From Ruminococcus sp. (GTDB lineage: Bacteria; Bacillota; Clostridia; Oscillospirales; Ruminococcaceae): a DNA stretch of 64,000 bases. The DNA is taken from positions 21,788 to 85,787 of the forward strand of contig JAFXXD010000008.1 of assembly GCA_017542475.1 (NCBI GenBank), read 5' to 3'. Under the pieces are notes generated by a model. The model ran no database searches. It saw only the letters and a program-made list of their open reading frames with translations, and was not told the origin of the DNA. Made by a program: the position numbers and the translations under genes. Position 1 is the first letter of the stretch. Each line of letters begins with the position of its first letter. Below are positions 56,533-64,000 of the stretch, piece by piece.

Positions 56533-57675
56533 TTACTTATGGAGTTTAGTGCTGTCAGAGCAATTACAGACCTTTCTCCCGTTTATCTTTTCTTTCTCAA
56601 AGCCGATTATTTCGAGTGCCTTCTCGTTTTCGCCGAAATGCTCTTCCATTTTCTCGAGAACGCTTTCGGCGCGTTCTAACAGTTCTGCATCGGGGCTGAG
56701 AAGTGCCGCATTCTTGTGGTCGCTGACTGCCTTCTCCTGCAGCTCGGGAGTGAAGTCGAAGTCGGGCTGTGAGAGCAGATACAGTATCAGCAGATGCGCG
56801 AATTCGAGGTCTCTGCCGTCAATGCCGAGAGGAGCGGAGGGATTCAGGTCAAACATTCTCAGCTCGATGTGGTCAACACCGTTTACCGCAAGGTTTTCGA
56901 GCGTATTGATGCCCTTAGGCTTCAGGCGTATCGGCAGATACAGCTCGCTTGCCGAATACAGCGATCCCGTAACGATGTGCTTCTTGATACTGCCCGTGAA
57001 TGTCTTCAGGCTCCTGTGGTCGAGAATGGGCAGGAACTTGTTCCAGTAGCCGCGTTTGCTGTTTCGGAGCGAGGCATACTCGCTCATAATTATACCGCTT
57101 TTCCCGTCCTTATCAAGTGAAGCGTCATAATATGGACTTGACGCCGTAAGAAGCACAAGCAGATAGCTGTTTCCCATAAGCTGCTTGTACAGTTTAAGAT
57201 ACAGTTCATCCTTGAATGTGCGGAAGTCCTCGCCGTCGGTATTGAGCTCGCGCAGGTACTCCTCGGCGAACGAAAAGTTGAAATGTATCCCCGAGAAAAG
57301 CATAAGCTTTTTGCCGTATTTCTGCTTGAGCACTTCACGGTATGCACGCTTTGAGGAGTGGTCGCCCGTGAAGTCGGCAATGGGGATATCGTCCTCGCTG
57401 TCAAAGTGGGGAGGATTGCTGTAGAGCCATATGCTCTCGTCGTTCTCCGCGAGCTTTTTCCTTGTAATGTCATCGAGCACTTTAAGATAGCCGAGAGCCT
57501 CGTCTATGCTTCCCGCAACAGGAGTTACAAGCTCGATCTGATTTTCGCAGAAGTCACGGGTGATATGCTCGTCATGACCGAATGGGTGAGCGGTCTGAGC
57601 AAGCCTTCCGCGGCTGTCTATCCTCAGTGTTTCGCGCTCTATGCCGAATTTTCCGCTGTAATAATATTCACTCAT
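56533..57675 (-). CDS. gshA: Glutamate-cysteine ligase-like protein (GshA family)
   Basis: 380 residues. N terminus KFGIERETLRIDSRGRLAQT is the GshA/GshF ligase signature (ATP and glutamate site), followed by ITRDFCENQIELVTP, WLYSNPP, GIHFNFSF, LLVLLTASSPYYD and VDHIELRMFDLNP. It lacks the ATP-grasp domain of the bifunctional GshF enzyme and no gshB is nearby, so the product would be gamma-glutamylcysteine rather than glutathione. Start at 57675 follows GAGGTG; a GTG three codons upstream belongs to that box. Second gene of an operon whose leader looks cysteine-responsive. Confidence 0.88.
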   Translation of the reverse strand: MSEYYYSGKFGIERETLRIDSRGRLAQTAHPFGHDEHITRDFCENQIELVTPVAGSIDEALGYLKVLDDITRKKLAENDESIWLYSNPPHFDSEDDIPIADFTGDHSSKRAYREVLKQKYGKKLMLFSGIHFNFSFAEEYLRELNTDGEDFRTFKDELYLKLYKQLMGNSYLLVLLTASSPYYDASLDKDGKSGIIMSEYASLRNSKRGYWNKFLPILDHRSLKTFTGSIKKHIVTGSLYSASELYLPIRLKPKGINTLENLAVNGVDHIELRMFDLNPSAPLGIDGRDLEFAHLLILYLLSQPDFDFTPELQEKAVSDHKNAALLSPDAELLERAESVLEKMEEHFGENEKALEIIGFEKEKINGRKVCNCSDSTKLHK

Positions 57676-57685
57676 ATCAATCACC

Positions 57686-57928
57686 TCAAATATCCGATAT
57701 CCTTACCTGCCTGACGTTTCTTATCCTGCGGAGCCGCCGCGAAAGAGCCTCGGTATCGGCGTCTCTTCCGAGCTCCACATCTGCGCTGAAATAAGATATC
57801 GCAGCCGTACCGTCAGAGGTCACATTAGCCGTATGTGATACGATGTTGCCGCCCACGCGGCTCAGTACCTTTGATATCTCGCCGACAAGACCTACCCTGT
57901 CGAGCGATATTACTTCAATTTTTTTCAT
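57686..57928 (-). CDS. ACT-domain protein
   Basis: 80 residues making one ACT fold: KKIEVISLDRVGLVGEISKV, GGNIVSHTANVTSDG, ISYFSADVEL and the final RRIRNVRQVRI. Stand-alone ACT proteins (about 80-90 residues) bind amino acids or act as regulatory subunits. Start at 57928 follows GGGAGGAG; the frame upstream crosses the leader terminator. As the first structural gene of the operon, 10 bases before the ligase, it may bind cysteine or glutamate and tune the ligase, which is inference. Confidence 0.88.
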   Translation of the reverse strand: MKKIEVISLDRVGLVGEISKVLSRVGGNIVSHTANVTSDGTAAISYFSADVELGRDADTEALSRRLRRIRNVRQVRISDI

Positions 57929-57952
57929 AGTATTACTCCTCCCTGCGGGCAT

Positions 57953-57977
57953 AAAAAATAGAGACATAGCCGTCTCC
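57953..57977 (-). terminator. Leader terminator of the glutamate-cysteine ligase operon
   Basis: On the minus strand GGAGAC pairs with GTCTCT (last pair G-U) around a six-base loop, followed by ATTTTTT. It stands between the leader peptide and the ACT gene. Confidence 0.75.
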
Positions 57978-58012
57978 GCTGCACACTGATGTTCCACAGG
58001 AAGAAAAACCTG

Positions 58013-58075
58013 TCATTCAGCAGGCACAGAGCGGCTTATCAGACACATATTCATTTCACACATACAATCCTGCAT
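58013..58075 (-). CDS. Cys/Met-rich leader peptide (20 residues)
   Basis: ATG at 58075 is preceded by GGAGGTGC and lies about 35 bases after the predicted transcription start. The 20-codon frame ends in TGA at 58013. It contains cysteine at codons 4, 6 and 11 and methionine at 1, 5, 8 and 10, a strong excess for so short a peptide. Hairpins (ACAGG/CCTGT and the terminator) follow at once. Known attenuators of amino acid operons have this design, with ribosome stalling at scarce-amino-acid codons preventing terminator formation. Here that would couple cysteine supply to a cysteine-consuming ligase, although lack of cysteine raising such an operon is counter-intuitive. The translation itself is unproven. 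Confidence 0.65.
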   Translation of the reverse strand: MQDCMCEMNMCLISRSVPAE

Positions 58076-58117
58076 AATAAGCACCTCCGTTAATACATAC
58101 TGAATCGCTATGAATAT

Positions 58118-58146
58118 ACTATACCACATTATTCTTATAATGTCAA
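58118..58146 (-). promoter_or_regulatory. Promoter of the glutamate-cysteine ligase operon
   Basis: Perfect TTGACA (58141-58146), 17 bases ending TGTGG, TATAGT (58118-58123) on the minus strand. Confidence 0.9.
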
Positions 58147-58364
58147 TAGGTTTTCTGTGAATTGATCAATATCTGCTCAATAACCAAAAATTTGCTTTAT
58201 ATAGCTTTGAAAAGGCAAAAGCTGTCCGATCGGAAGGATATATAAAGTATCATTTTCGTTCAAAATCCGCACTCCTTCCATTTTTTTGCACCCTGTCTGT
58301 GATGGAAGAGGTATTATTAATAGATGCGAATGACTTGCCCGATATTATTAAGGAGGTAACTATT

Positions 58365-59492
58365 ATGCCGAAAGATGAAAATGTAATTGAGAATGAAGGC
58401 ATGAAAAAATATTATTATATTTTTGTCGAGCTTGAGAAAAAAGGTGAATGGGACAAGATCATGAATCTGGCTTGTTCCACTGTTATAAAAGACCAGAACG
58501 GTCTCATGCATCCGAATTCTGACATTGATGATGCATTCGAGAAATGGTCACTGGAAATGTATACGAGAAATTCGGATGAGCGTATAAGCGGCGATGTGAA
58601 GGAAGAAAAGCTCAATACCTTTAATGAGTTTTCAAAGGCGTATGGACGAAATCGTGCGAAATATGCCAAGATGGTCAACGACGACATTAAAAAAAAAAAG
58701 GAGAAGCTAAAAAAAGGTGAGATCAAAGGTGCCGAGCTATGGACCGATAACGATGAGGCTCTCACTAAAATAGCTTCGTCGTATGTCTATGAACACTGCG
58801 ATATGTCGAAGCATCTGCACTCCATGGCAGAAGCATCGGATTCTCTGCTCAGCGATATACCTGAATACTACAGCTCACAGCCGCTGGGAACGTTGGCTGA
58901 GTCCATTGAGGAACATATAGGGACTGCAAGGAATATTGTAAGCAAAACAGAAAAGATGATCGGGAAAATCGCGAAATTGTCGGATAATCTTTCCAGACAG
59001 AAAAGCAGCCCAACTCTTGAGTCCTGCAAGGAGAATCTTGCGGTCATTAATAAAGCTCGTACAGACCGTATTCACGCAAAGGTCAACGATGTACAGAAGA
59101 AAATGGAAAACGCATCAGGTGAAGAACTCAGAGAATTAGCTGCAAGTAATATATACCTCACAGGTATTGAAAAAGCAAACAAGGATCAGAAAAAGCATTT
59201 TTCCCTCGAAGAGACACTGAGCTCGGATGCTATATTAACAGGCACCTTTAAAATAGCTGAAACAAATGCATTCAAGGAAATGTCCAAGCTTCCCGATGAT
59301 GAATTACGTTCTCTCGCGGTCAAAGACGGCGGAAGACAGCTTACCGCGAAATATTTGAAAAACAGGGCAGAAGAAGCTGAAATGCAGCGTTCAAGAAACG
59401 CAACAAAGGAAATGGCAAAGGAAATGCACCTTGATAATAAGATATCTCCGAAGTCAAAAGAGGCTCCTACCAAAGCAGTAAAGACCATATAA
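58365..59492 (+). CDS. Unknown charged helical protein
   Basis: 375 residues from the ATG at 58365, preceded by AAGGAGG. No signal peptide, membrane helix or recognisable motif. It is rich in Lys, Glu, Ser and Asn and almost wholly helical by appearance, with lysine-rich stretches (DDIKKKKEKLKKGEIKG) and heptad-like parts (EEHIGTARNIVSKTEKMIG). The C terminus is basic and low in complexity. The codons are AT-richer than those of the neighbours, suggesting acquired DNA. The frame continues 22 codons upstream without a ribosome binding site. No partner gene adjoins it. A cytoplasmic scaffold or element-encoded protein is possible; I cannot assign a function. Confidence 0.7.
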   Translation: MPKDENVIENEGMKKYYYIFVELEKKGEWDKIMNLACSTVIKDQNGLMHPNSDIDDAFEKWSLEMYTRNSDERISGDVKEEKLNTFNEFSKAYGRNRAKYAKMVNDDIKKKKEKLKKGEIKGAELWTDNDEALTKIASSYVYEHCDMSKHLHSMAEASDSLLSDIPEYYSSQPLGTLAESIEEHIGTARNIVSKTEKMIGKIAKLSDNLSRQKSSPTLESCKENLAVINKARTDRIHAKVNDVQKKMENASGEELRELAASNIYLTGIEKANKDQKKHFSLEETLSSDAILTGTFKIAETNAFKEMSKLPDDELRSLAVKDGGRQLTAKYLKNRAEEAEMQRSRNATKEMAKEMHLDNKISPKSKEAPTKAVKTI

Positions 59493-59551
59493 AGCAGGAA
59501 TGTCGGTGAGCCTGCCGACAGGCTGCGGACTAAATGAATAGATATGAGAAT

Positions 59552-59583
59552 AGCCGCAGGGAATACTCCTTGCGGCTGTTTTG
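59552..59583 (+). terminator. Probable terminator after the unknown protein
   Basis: AGCCGCAGG pairs with CCTTGCGGCT (one bulged T), then GTTTTG. A smaller AGCCTG/CAGGCT hairpin lies at 59506-59521. Confidence 0.7.
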
Positions 59584-59649
59584 ATGTCGGTTGCATAATG
59601 CCCGCTCGGCACTGTGCTAAAAATGCAACGTATTGAGTACGATATGCTA

Positions 59650-59678
59650 TTGATAGGAGCGCAAATGTGTGATATATT
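59650..59678 (+). promoter_or_regulatory. Promoter of the pectate lyase
   Basis: TTGATA (59650-59655), 17 bases, TATATT (59673-59678). Confidence 0.65.
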
Positions 59679-59723
59679 TGTTACAGAATGATACGGTCAC
59701 TATTACCGAAGGGGGAGTTCGCT

Positions 59724-62702
59724 ATGAAACGCAGAAAACTCGCAGCATTTGCCACTGCTGCAATAGCACTGAGCGGTATAGGTATTCCGCAATATAACGT
59801 GATTTCAAGCGTTATTACAGCCAAAGCCGCTTCATCAGGTACGCCCTCGCGTATCCGCGTGGACATAAACAAGAACGACGGACGCAAGGCTTCATACTCG
59901 AAAAATGCCGATAACTGGCTGCTTGTCGAGGGGGCTTCGGCTGAATACTCGGTCGGCAGTGTGAAGTTCAGGCTATCCAACGGCGGAAGCGTCGGCGGGA
60001 ATGTCACGGGTGCGAACAATAAGAAATTGCAGCTCCAGAGCGGCGTATATCCTCGCCTTACTATGGACGGCGCAAAGATAAAGGACGGAGATAACGGCGG
60101 TGTTCTCAAGCTCGAAATATCAGGGCTTTCGGGCGGCGATCATTCCTTGCAGATGTGGCACTGCAACACTGACGGCTACACCAACAGCAAGCTCAGCATT
60201 TCCGTAAACGGCAAAAAAGTGCTGACAGGTGTGAACTGTCCCACGAATGTCACTGATGAGAACGACGCGGGTATCTCCTACGTGACATGGTCGGGCAGCA
60301 GCGTGACTATCCTTATCACTCCCGAGGGCGGCGGCAAGCAGAATGTGGCGTGGCTCAACGGCTTCGAGCTCGACGGCAGCGACCCTGTGAACGGCGTGTC
60401 GAAGATGTCTCCTGCCGATATGGAAAGTCACCTCGACCGCTCTAAAGGTCTGTCGTGGACAGCGGGAAAGGGCGCTCAGTCCCACGATGTTTACATCGGC
60501 ACAAGCTATGATGCCGTTTTCAGTGCAAACCACAATTCTCCCGAATTCAAGGGCAATCAGAGCGGTACGAAATATGCTCTCGATGATACATATTCGTCTA
60601 TACCGACCTATTACTGGCGTGTCGATGAGGTCAATGCAAATGGCACGGTCAAGGGCGCAGTGTACTCATTCCAGCTCAACCGCCTTTCCTTCCCTACTGC
60701 CGAGGGCTACGGACGCTTTGCACGCGGCGGTCGCGGCGGCTACGTCTACCATGTCACGAATCTGAAAGACAGCGGCGAGGGCTCGCTCAGATACGGACTT
60801 GAAACGCTCAAGGGCGCAAGGACGGTCGTATTCGATGTCGGCGGAGTTATCCCGCTTGAAAGCGTGCTCTGTATTCCCGAGGACGGCGGAGATGTGTACG
60901 TCGCAGGACAGACTGCTCCCGGCGACGGTATCACGCTGATAAACTACACCTTCGGAGCAATGGGCTCAAGCGATGTCATTATCCGCGACATACGTACCCG
61001 TGTCGGCGATGTTTCGGGCAAATCTATGGGCGGTATGGGCATGAGCAGCTGCGACAACTGCATAGTCGACCACTGCTCTATCTCATGGGCGACAGACGAG
61101 GGCTTCAGCTCCCGTAGTGCAGCAAATCTGACCTTCCAGTGGAATATAATCGGCGAGTCGCTGAACAACTCCGTCCACTATGATGCAAACGACCGCTCGA
61201 ACGTTGAGCGCCACGCTTTTGCGGCTTCGATAGGCGGATTCACAGGCTCGTTCCACCATAATCTGCTGATAGATAATACAGGGCGCAACTGGTCGCTCGC
61301 GGGCGCTATGGAGCAGGACGGCGTGACCTACGGCGGTCAGCTCGATATCCGCAACAACGTAGTGTACAACTGGCGCGACAGGACTACCGACGGCGGCGCA
61401 AGGCGCGTGCAGTTCGTGAACAATTACTACAAGGCGGGCGCGGTGTCGAATACCTCGCTGCACCTTGTTTCCGTGGACGGCAACGAGCTCAACACGGGCG
61501 ATATGCAGAAGCTCTATTCTTCGGGAAATGTCAAGGCTGCACAGAACGGAAGCGTTCTTGTCGGTGCTGACGTTGACGAATGGTCGAGCGGCAAGGCGAA
61601 GTCGGGCGGAAAGAACTCCACCAATAATGACGTTAAGAGCGACAAGCCTTTCTTTGAATCCTATGTCAACACCGAGACTGCCGAGAACGCCTATAGATCG
61701 GTAATTGCGGGCGCTGGTGCGAACTATCCGCAGTGGGACTACATCGACTCGCGCTACATCGACGAGGTCAAAAACGGCAAATATACCTACACAGGCAGCC
61801 GCGACGGTCTCAAGGGCATAATCGACAGTCAGAACGACGTCGGCGGATACCCATCCGCCAAGAATTTCAAGGGCGGTACTGCTCCGACCGATACCGACGG
61901 CGACGGTATGCCCGATTCGTGGGAGAACGAGCACGGTCTGAACCAGAATGACGCGAAGGACGGCGCTATCGTTTCGCTGTCTGCGGACGATTACACCAAC
62001 CTCGAAATGTACCTCAATGAACTCGCAGGCGACCCCGTAGAGTTCAATGGCACACCTATGACCTATGACCCGATAAACGGCAGACTTGTGAGCGTTGATA
62101 TCATTGATACCGCGTACTACAGCGACTGGGCGGCAGATGATTCGCTCGAAGTCGGCGACACAGTTTTCGGCGACAGAACTGCCGAAAGATGTGCAGTCTC
62201 GGAGCTTCCCTCAAAGCTGAAAGGTGCGGAGATAATACTCACTCCCTGTGATGCAAAGGCTTCCTCGAAGACACAAGCTGAGCTTACTGCTGCGGAGGAT
62301 ATAACGCTCTATGTCGGACTTGACAGCCGTGTGGAAAAAGAACCCGACTGGCTCAGCGGAGCAACCAAAACTGCGTATACAGTAAACACCACAAACGATG
62401 TCACGTTCGAGCTCTATTCAGTCAGTCTCAAAGCAGGCGAAAAGTTTACTCTCGGAGCGAATGGACAGTCTACAGGCTGTATGAATTACATCGTTATTGC
62501 TTCAAATGCGGGCGAGTTGACCGTACGCGGTGACGTCAACGCCGACGGAGAGTTTAACGTCGCTGACCTTGTGCTCTTGCAGAAGTGGCTGCTTGCTGTA
62601 CCCGATACAGAGCTTGCCGACTGGCAGGCGGGCGACCTATGCACGGACGGCAGGCTCGATACCTTCGACCTCGTAATGATGAGGAAGGAGCTCTTGCTGT
62701 GA
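59724..62702 (+). CDS. Secreted pectate lyase (PL1-like) with dockerin
   Basis: 992 residues. Signal peptide (about 1-36), a beta-sandwich carbohydrate-binding domain of CBM35-like appearance (about 40-225), and a fibronectin-like module (about 235-325, LSWTAGKGAQSHDVYIG). The parallel beta-helix lyase (about 330-700) has FPTAEGYGRFARGGRGGYVY, LRYGLETLKGARTVVFDVGG and CIVDHCSISWATDEGFS. A calcium-binding DTDGDGMPDSWENEHGL segment follows, then a C-terminal beta domain and a canonical dockerin (about 935-990, GDVNADGEFNVADLVLLQKW, DLCTDGRLDTFDLVMMRK). It should cleave pectate by beta-elimination from the cellulosome. ATG at 59724 follows GGGGGAG; the earlier frame lacks a signal. Confidence 0.92.
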   Translation: MKRRKLAAFATAAIALSGIGIPQYNVISSVITAKAASSGTPSRIRVDINKNDGRKASYSKNADNWLLVEGASAEYSVGSVKFRLSNGGSVGGNVTGANNKKLQLQSGVYPRLTMDGAKIKDGDNGGVLKLEISGLSGGDHSLQMWHCNTDGYTNSKLSISVNGKKVLTGVNCPTNVTDENDAGISYVTWSGSSVTILITPEGGGKQNVAWLNGFELDGSDPVNGVSKMSPADMESHLDRSKGLSWTAGKGAQSHDVYIGTSYDAVFSANHNSPEFKGNQSGTKYALDDTYSSIPTYYWRVDEVNANGTVKGAVYSFQLNRLSFPTAEGYGRFARGGRGGYVYHVTNLKDSGEGSLRYGLETLKGARTVVFDVGGVIPLESVLCIPEDGGDVYVAGQTAPGDGITLINYTFGAMGSSDVIIRDIRTRVGDVSGKSMGGMGMSSCDNCIVDHCSISWATDEGFSSRSAANLTFQWNIIGESLNNSVHYDANDRSNVERHAFAASIGGFTGSFHHNLLIDNTGRNWSLAGAMEQDGVTYGGQLDIRNNVVYNWRDRTTDGGARRVQFVNNYYKAGAVSNTSLHLVSVDGNELNTGDMQKLYSSGNVKAAQNGSVLVGADVDEWSSGKAKSGGKNSTNNDVKSDKPFFESYVNTETAENAYRSVIAGAGANYPQWDYIDSRYIDEVKNGKYTYTGSRDGLKGIIDSQNDVGGYPSAKNFKGGTAPTDTDGDGMPDSWENEHGLNQNDAKDGAIVSLSADDYTNLEMYLNELAGDPVEFNGTPMTYDPINGRLVSVDIIDTAYYSDWAADDSLEVGDTVFGDRTAERCAVSELPSKLKGAEIILTPCDAKASSKTQAELTAAEDITLYVGLDSRVEKEPDWLSGATKTAYTVNTTNDVTFELYSVSLKAGEKFTLGANGQSTGCMNYIVIASNAGELTVRGDVNADGEFNVADLVLLQKWLLAVPDTELADWQAGDLCTDGRLDTFDLVMMRKELLL

Positions 62703-62765
62703 TGAAGGCTCTCATCTGCACTGAGAGAATTTATAACACCTATTAACAAAAACGGGACAGATCAG

Positions 62766-62798
62766 AAATGCCGCAAGCGCTTATGCTGCGGCATTTTT
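62766..62798 (+). terminator. Intrinsic terminator after the pectate lyase
   Basis: AAATGCCGCA/TGCGGCATTT perfect stem with an 11-base loop, ending in five Ts. Confidence 0.9.
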
Positions 62799-62830
62799 AC
62801 TGCCTGTTTCTGTGAAAATATGATAAAACC

Positions 62831-62859
62831 TTGCATTTTTAGTCATCGTATGGTATACT
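62831..62859 (+). promoter_or_regulatory. Promoter of the second LacI-sensor regulator
   Basis: TTGCAT (62831-62836), 17 bases ending TATGG, TATACT (62854-62859). Confidence 0.8.
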
Positions 62860-62881
62860 GATTAAAAGCGAGGTGGATAGT

Positions 62882-64000
62882 ATGGAACGCAAAAAGCACA
62901 TCGGCATAATCATGGGCAGGATCTACAAGAAAACCAACAAGCGTTTGCTTGACGGCATAATCGAACAGGCAAAGCAGCTCGGCTACAGCACCTACATCTT
63001 CACGCTCAATGAAGAGAGCTATAACGAAAAGATACGCTCAGGCGAGAAAAACCTGTTCTACGCCGTCCGTTCGTCACAGCTTGACGGCATTGTCTATGCT
63101 CCGTATACGTTCGCTTCGGACTACTTCTACGAATACATCGACAGCTTCCTGAAAGAGAATTTCGGCAAGCCTGTTGTTCGTATAGGAGTTGAGGACGGCA
63201 ACGGCATACCTGTCTGGTATGATGACAGGGCAGAGATGTCGGAGATCACTCTCCACCTTATCTACGGGCATGGCTGTAAGAGACTGCTCTGCCTTACTGG
63301 TCCCGAAAACTCCGAGGTCGCGCAAAGAAGAGCGGAAGGCTTTGCCGATGCGATGAAGTCGGCGGGTATATCGTTCAGCGATGACGATATCATCTGCGGC
63401 GACTTCTGGATATTGTCGGCTAAGAAGCTCGCTGACGAGATAGCCGACGGGAAAAGGTCAATGCCCGACGCTGTTGTCTGTGCAAACGACGATATGGCAG
63501 TCGCTCTGTGCGACGCCCTTGCCGAGAGGAATATCCACGTCCCCGAAAATATCCGCGTAACGGGCTATGACGGATTCACGGAGGCGCGCATACACGCTCC
63601 CGCCGTCACGACCTATCAGCCCTCGCAGGAAACGCTCGGAAGAAATGCTGTATGCAGGCTGTACGAAGCCGTAACAGGCAAAAAGGCAACTCCGGTGAAG
63701 AACGAAAAGGGCGTCCTTATCCGCCGCGAGAGCTGCGGCTGCAACTCAGATAATGAAAGAGACAATTTCAGAGTATACGACGAGATAATGGCTGATGAAG
63801 GTATACTCGACTGTACCGTCTCTGCGGCTCTGTACGAGGCTGAGACGCTAAATGAGCTCGTGCTGAGAATGTTTGAGCTGCAATACAAGTTTATGGCAGA
63901 AGAGAGAGCAGGAAGGGAGCGGCTTTTCCTTTGCCTCTGTGACGACTGGGATACATTCCGTAAAACCGAAAACGGCAGAGAATACCGCACGGAAGGCTAC
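62882..64000 (+). CDS. LacI-sensor regulator, 3' end outside the window
   Basis: Frame open from ATG 62882 (GAGGTGG upstream) to the end of the window, 373 residues seen. A LacI/periplasmic-binding sensor domain fills residues 1-290 (KHIGIIMGRIYKKTNKRLLDG, ITLHLIYGHGCKRLLCLTGPE, DAVVCANDDMAVALCDALAER, VTGYDGFTEARIHAP) with no N-terminal HTH. It then continues into a region like the middle of the regulator at 9641 (ESCGCNSDN, LCLCDDWDTFR). By analogy the missing part should hold an AraC-type DNA-binding domain. It follows the pectate lyase and may control it or the next genes. Confidence 0.85.
   Translation, partial: MERKKHIGIIMGRIYKKTNKRLLDGIIEQAKQLGYSTYIFTLNEESYNEKIRSGEKNLFYAVRSSQLDGIVYAPYTFASDYFYEYIDSFLKENFGKPVVRIGVEDGNGIPVWYDDRAEMSEITLHLIYGHGCKRLLCLTGPENSEVAQRRAEGFADAMKSAGISFSDDDIICGDFWILSAKKLADEIADGKRSMPDAVVCANDDMAVALCDALAERNIHVPENIRVTGYDGFTEARIHAPAVTTYQPSQETLGRNAVCRLYEAVTGKKATPVKNEKGVLIRRESCGCNSDNERDNFRVYDEIMADEGILDCTVSAALYEAETLNELVLRMFELQYKFMAEERAGRERLFLCLCDDWDTFRKTENGREYRTEGY

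Noticed and set aside
56533-57675. Bifunctional glutathione synthetase GshF
   Set aside because: The protein ends at 380 residues, before where an ATP-grasp domain would begin, and no such domain lies downstream in any frame.
57929-58075. T-box riboswitch in the glutamate-cysteine ligase leader, suggested by GTGGAAC
   Set aside because: The conserved T-box sequence (GGGTGGNACCGCG) is only partly matched, and the leader is too short for stem I and the specifier loop. The leader-peptide model fits better.

Overview
The window looks like a chromosomal segment of a fibre-degrading, anaerobic gut/rumen Firmicute close to Ruminococcus. The main evidence is three secreted enzymes with canonical type I dockerins plus a fourth with a rearranged one, a type III glutamine synthetase (GlnN), an ANTAR regulator inside a glutamine/glutamate operon, DapL-type lysine synthesis, and strong sigma-A style promoters (TTGACA-17-TATAAT) with GGAGG ribosome binding sites. 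No rRNA, CRISPR array, intact insertion sequence or prophage was seen. There is one tRNA (Gln, anticodon CUG).

Layout. 3-701: end of a zinc-ribbon membrane protein. 1109-8241 (minus): a thiamine operon headed by a TPP riboswitch (thiS, thiF, thiG, thiH, tenI, thiE, thiD, thiC), interrupted by short palindromic repeats. 8388-13424: a PfkB sugar kinase with a hairpin-rich leader, a divergent LacI-sensor/AraC-type regulator and a GH5 endoglucanase with dockerin. 13731-19109: a two-gene unit joining a membrane TIR-propeller protein to a membrane RCK-RyR protein, the best candidate for an undescribed signalling or defence system. 19174-20121: lipid kinase.

20302-28230: tRNA-Gln followed by an AT-richer island of about 7.8 kb. 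It holds remnants of mobile genes, an M23 peptidase with a dockerin, a LytTR/AgrC-type pair and an esterase-like lipoprotein, and it lies between two copies of a palindromic repeat. 28343-39488 (minus): a nitrogen operon, gltB-gltD-glnA-ANTAR-purF-asnB. Divergently from it, 39590-47590 (plus) carries an Amt-PII fusion with a structured leader, then pyrG, glnN, dapF and dapL. All or nearly all of these enzymes make, use or sense ammonium, glutamine or glutamate.

47606-50562 (minus): two GGDEF proteins. 50830-55491 (plus): a GH-A clan enzyme with a permuted dockerin, a C-terminal fragment of endonuclease V, and a second esterase-like lipoprotein paralogous to the island copy. 55539-58146 (minus): a glutamate-cysteine ligase operon (ACT protein, GshA-like ligase, class II amidotransferase, 70-residue protein) preceded by a 20-residue Cys/Met-rich leader peptide and a terminator, suggesting attenuation by cysteine. 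58365-64000 (plus): an unknown helical protein, a pectate lyase with dockerin, and the start of a LacI-sensor regulator that runs off the window.

A family of short palindromes is scattered between core genes. The flank (TGTAGGG) is constant and the core varies but always stays self-complementary.
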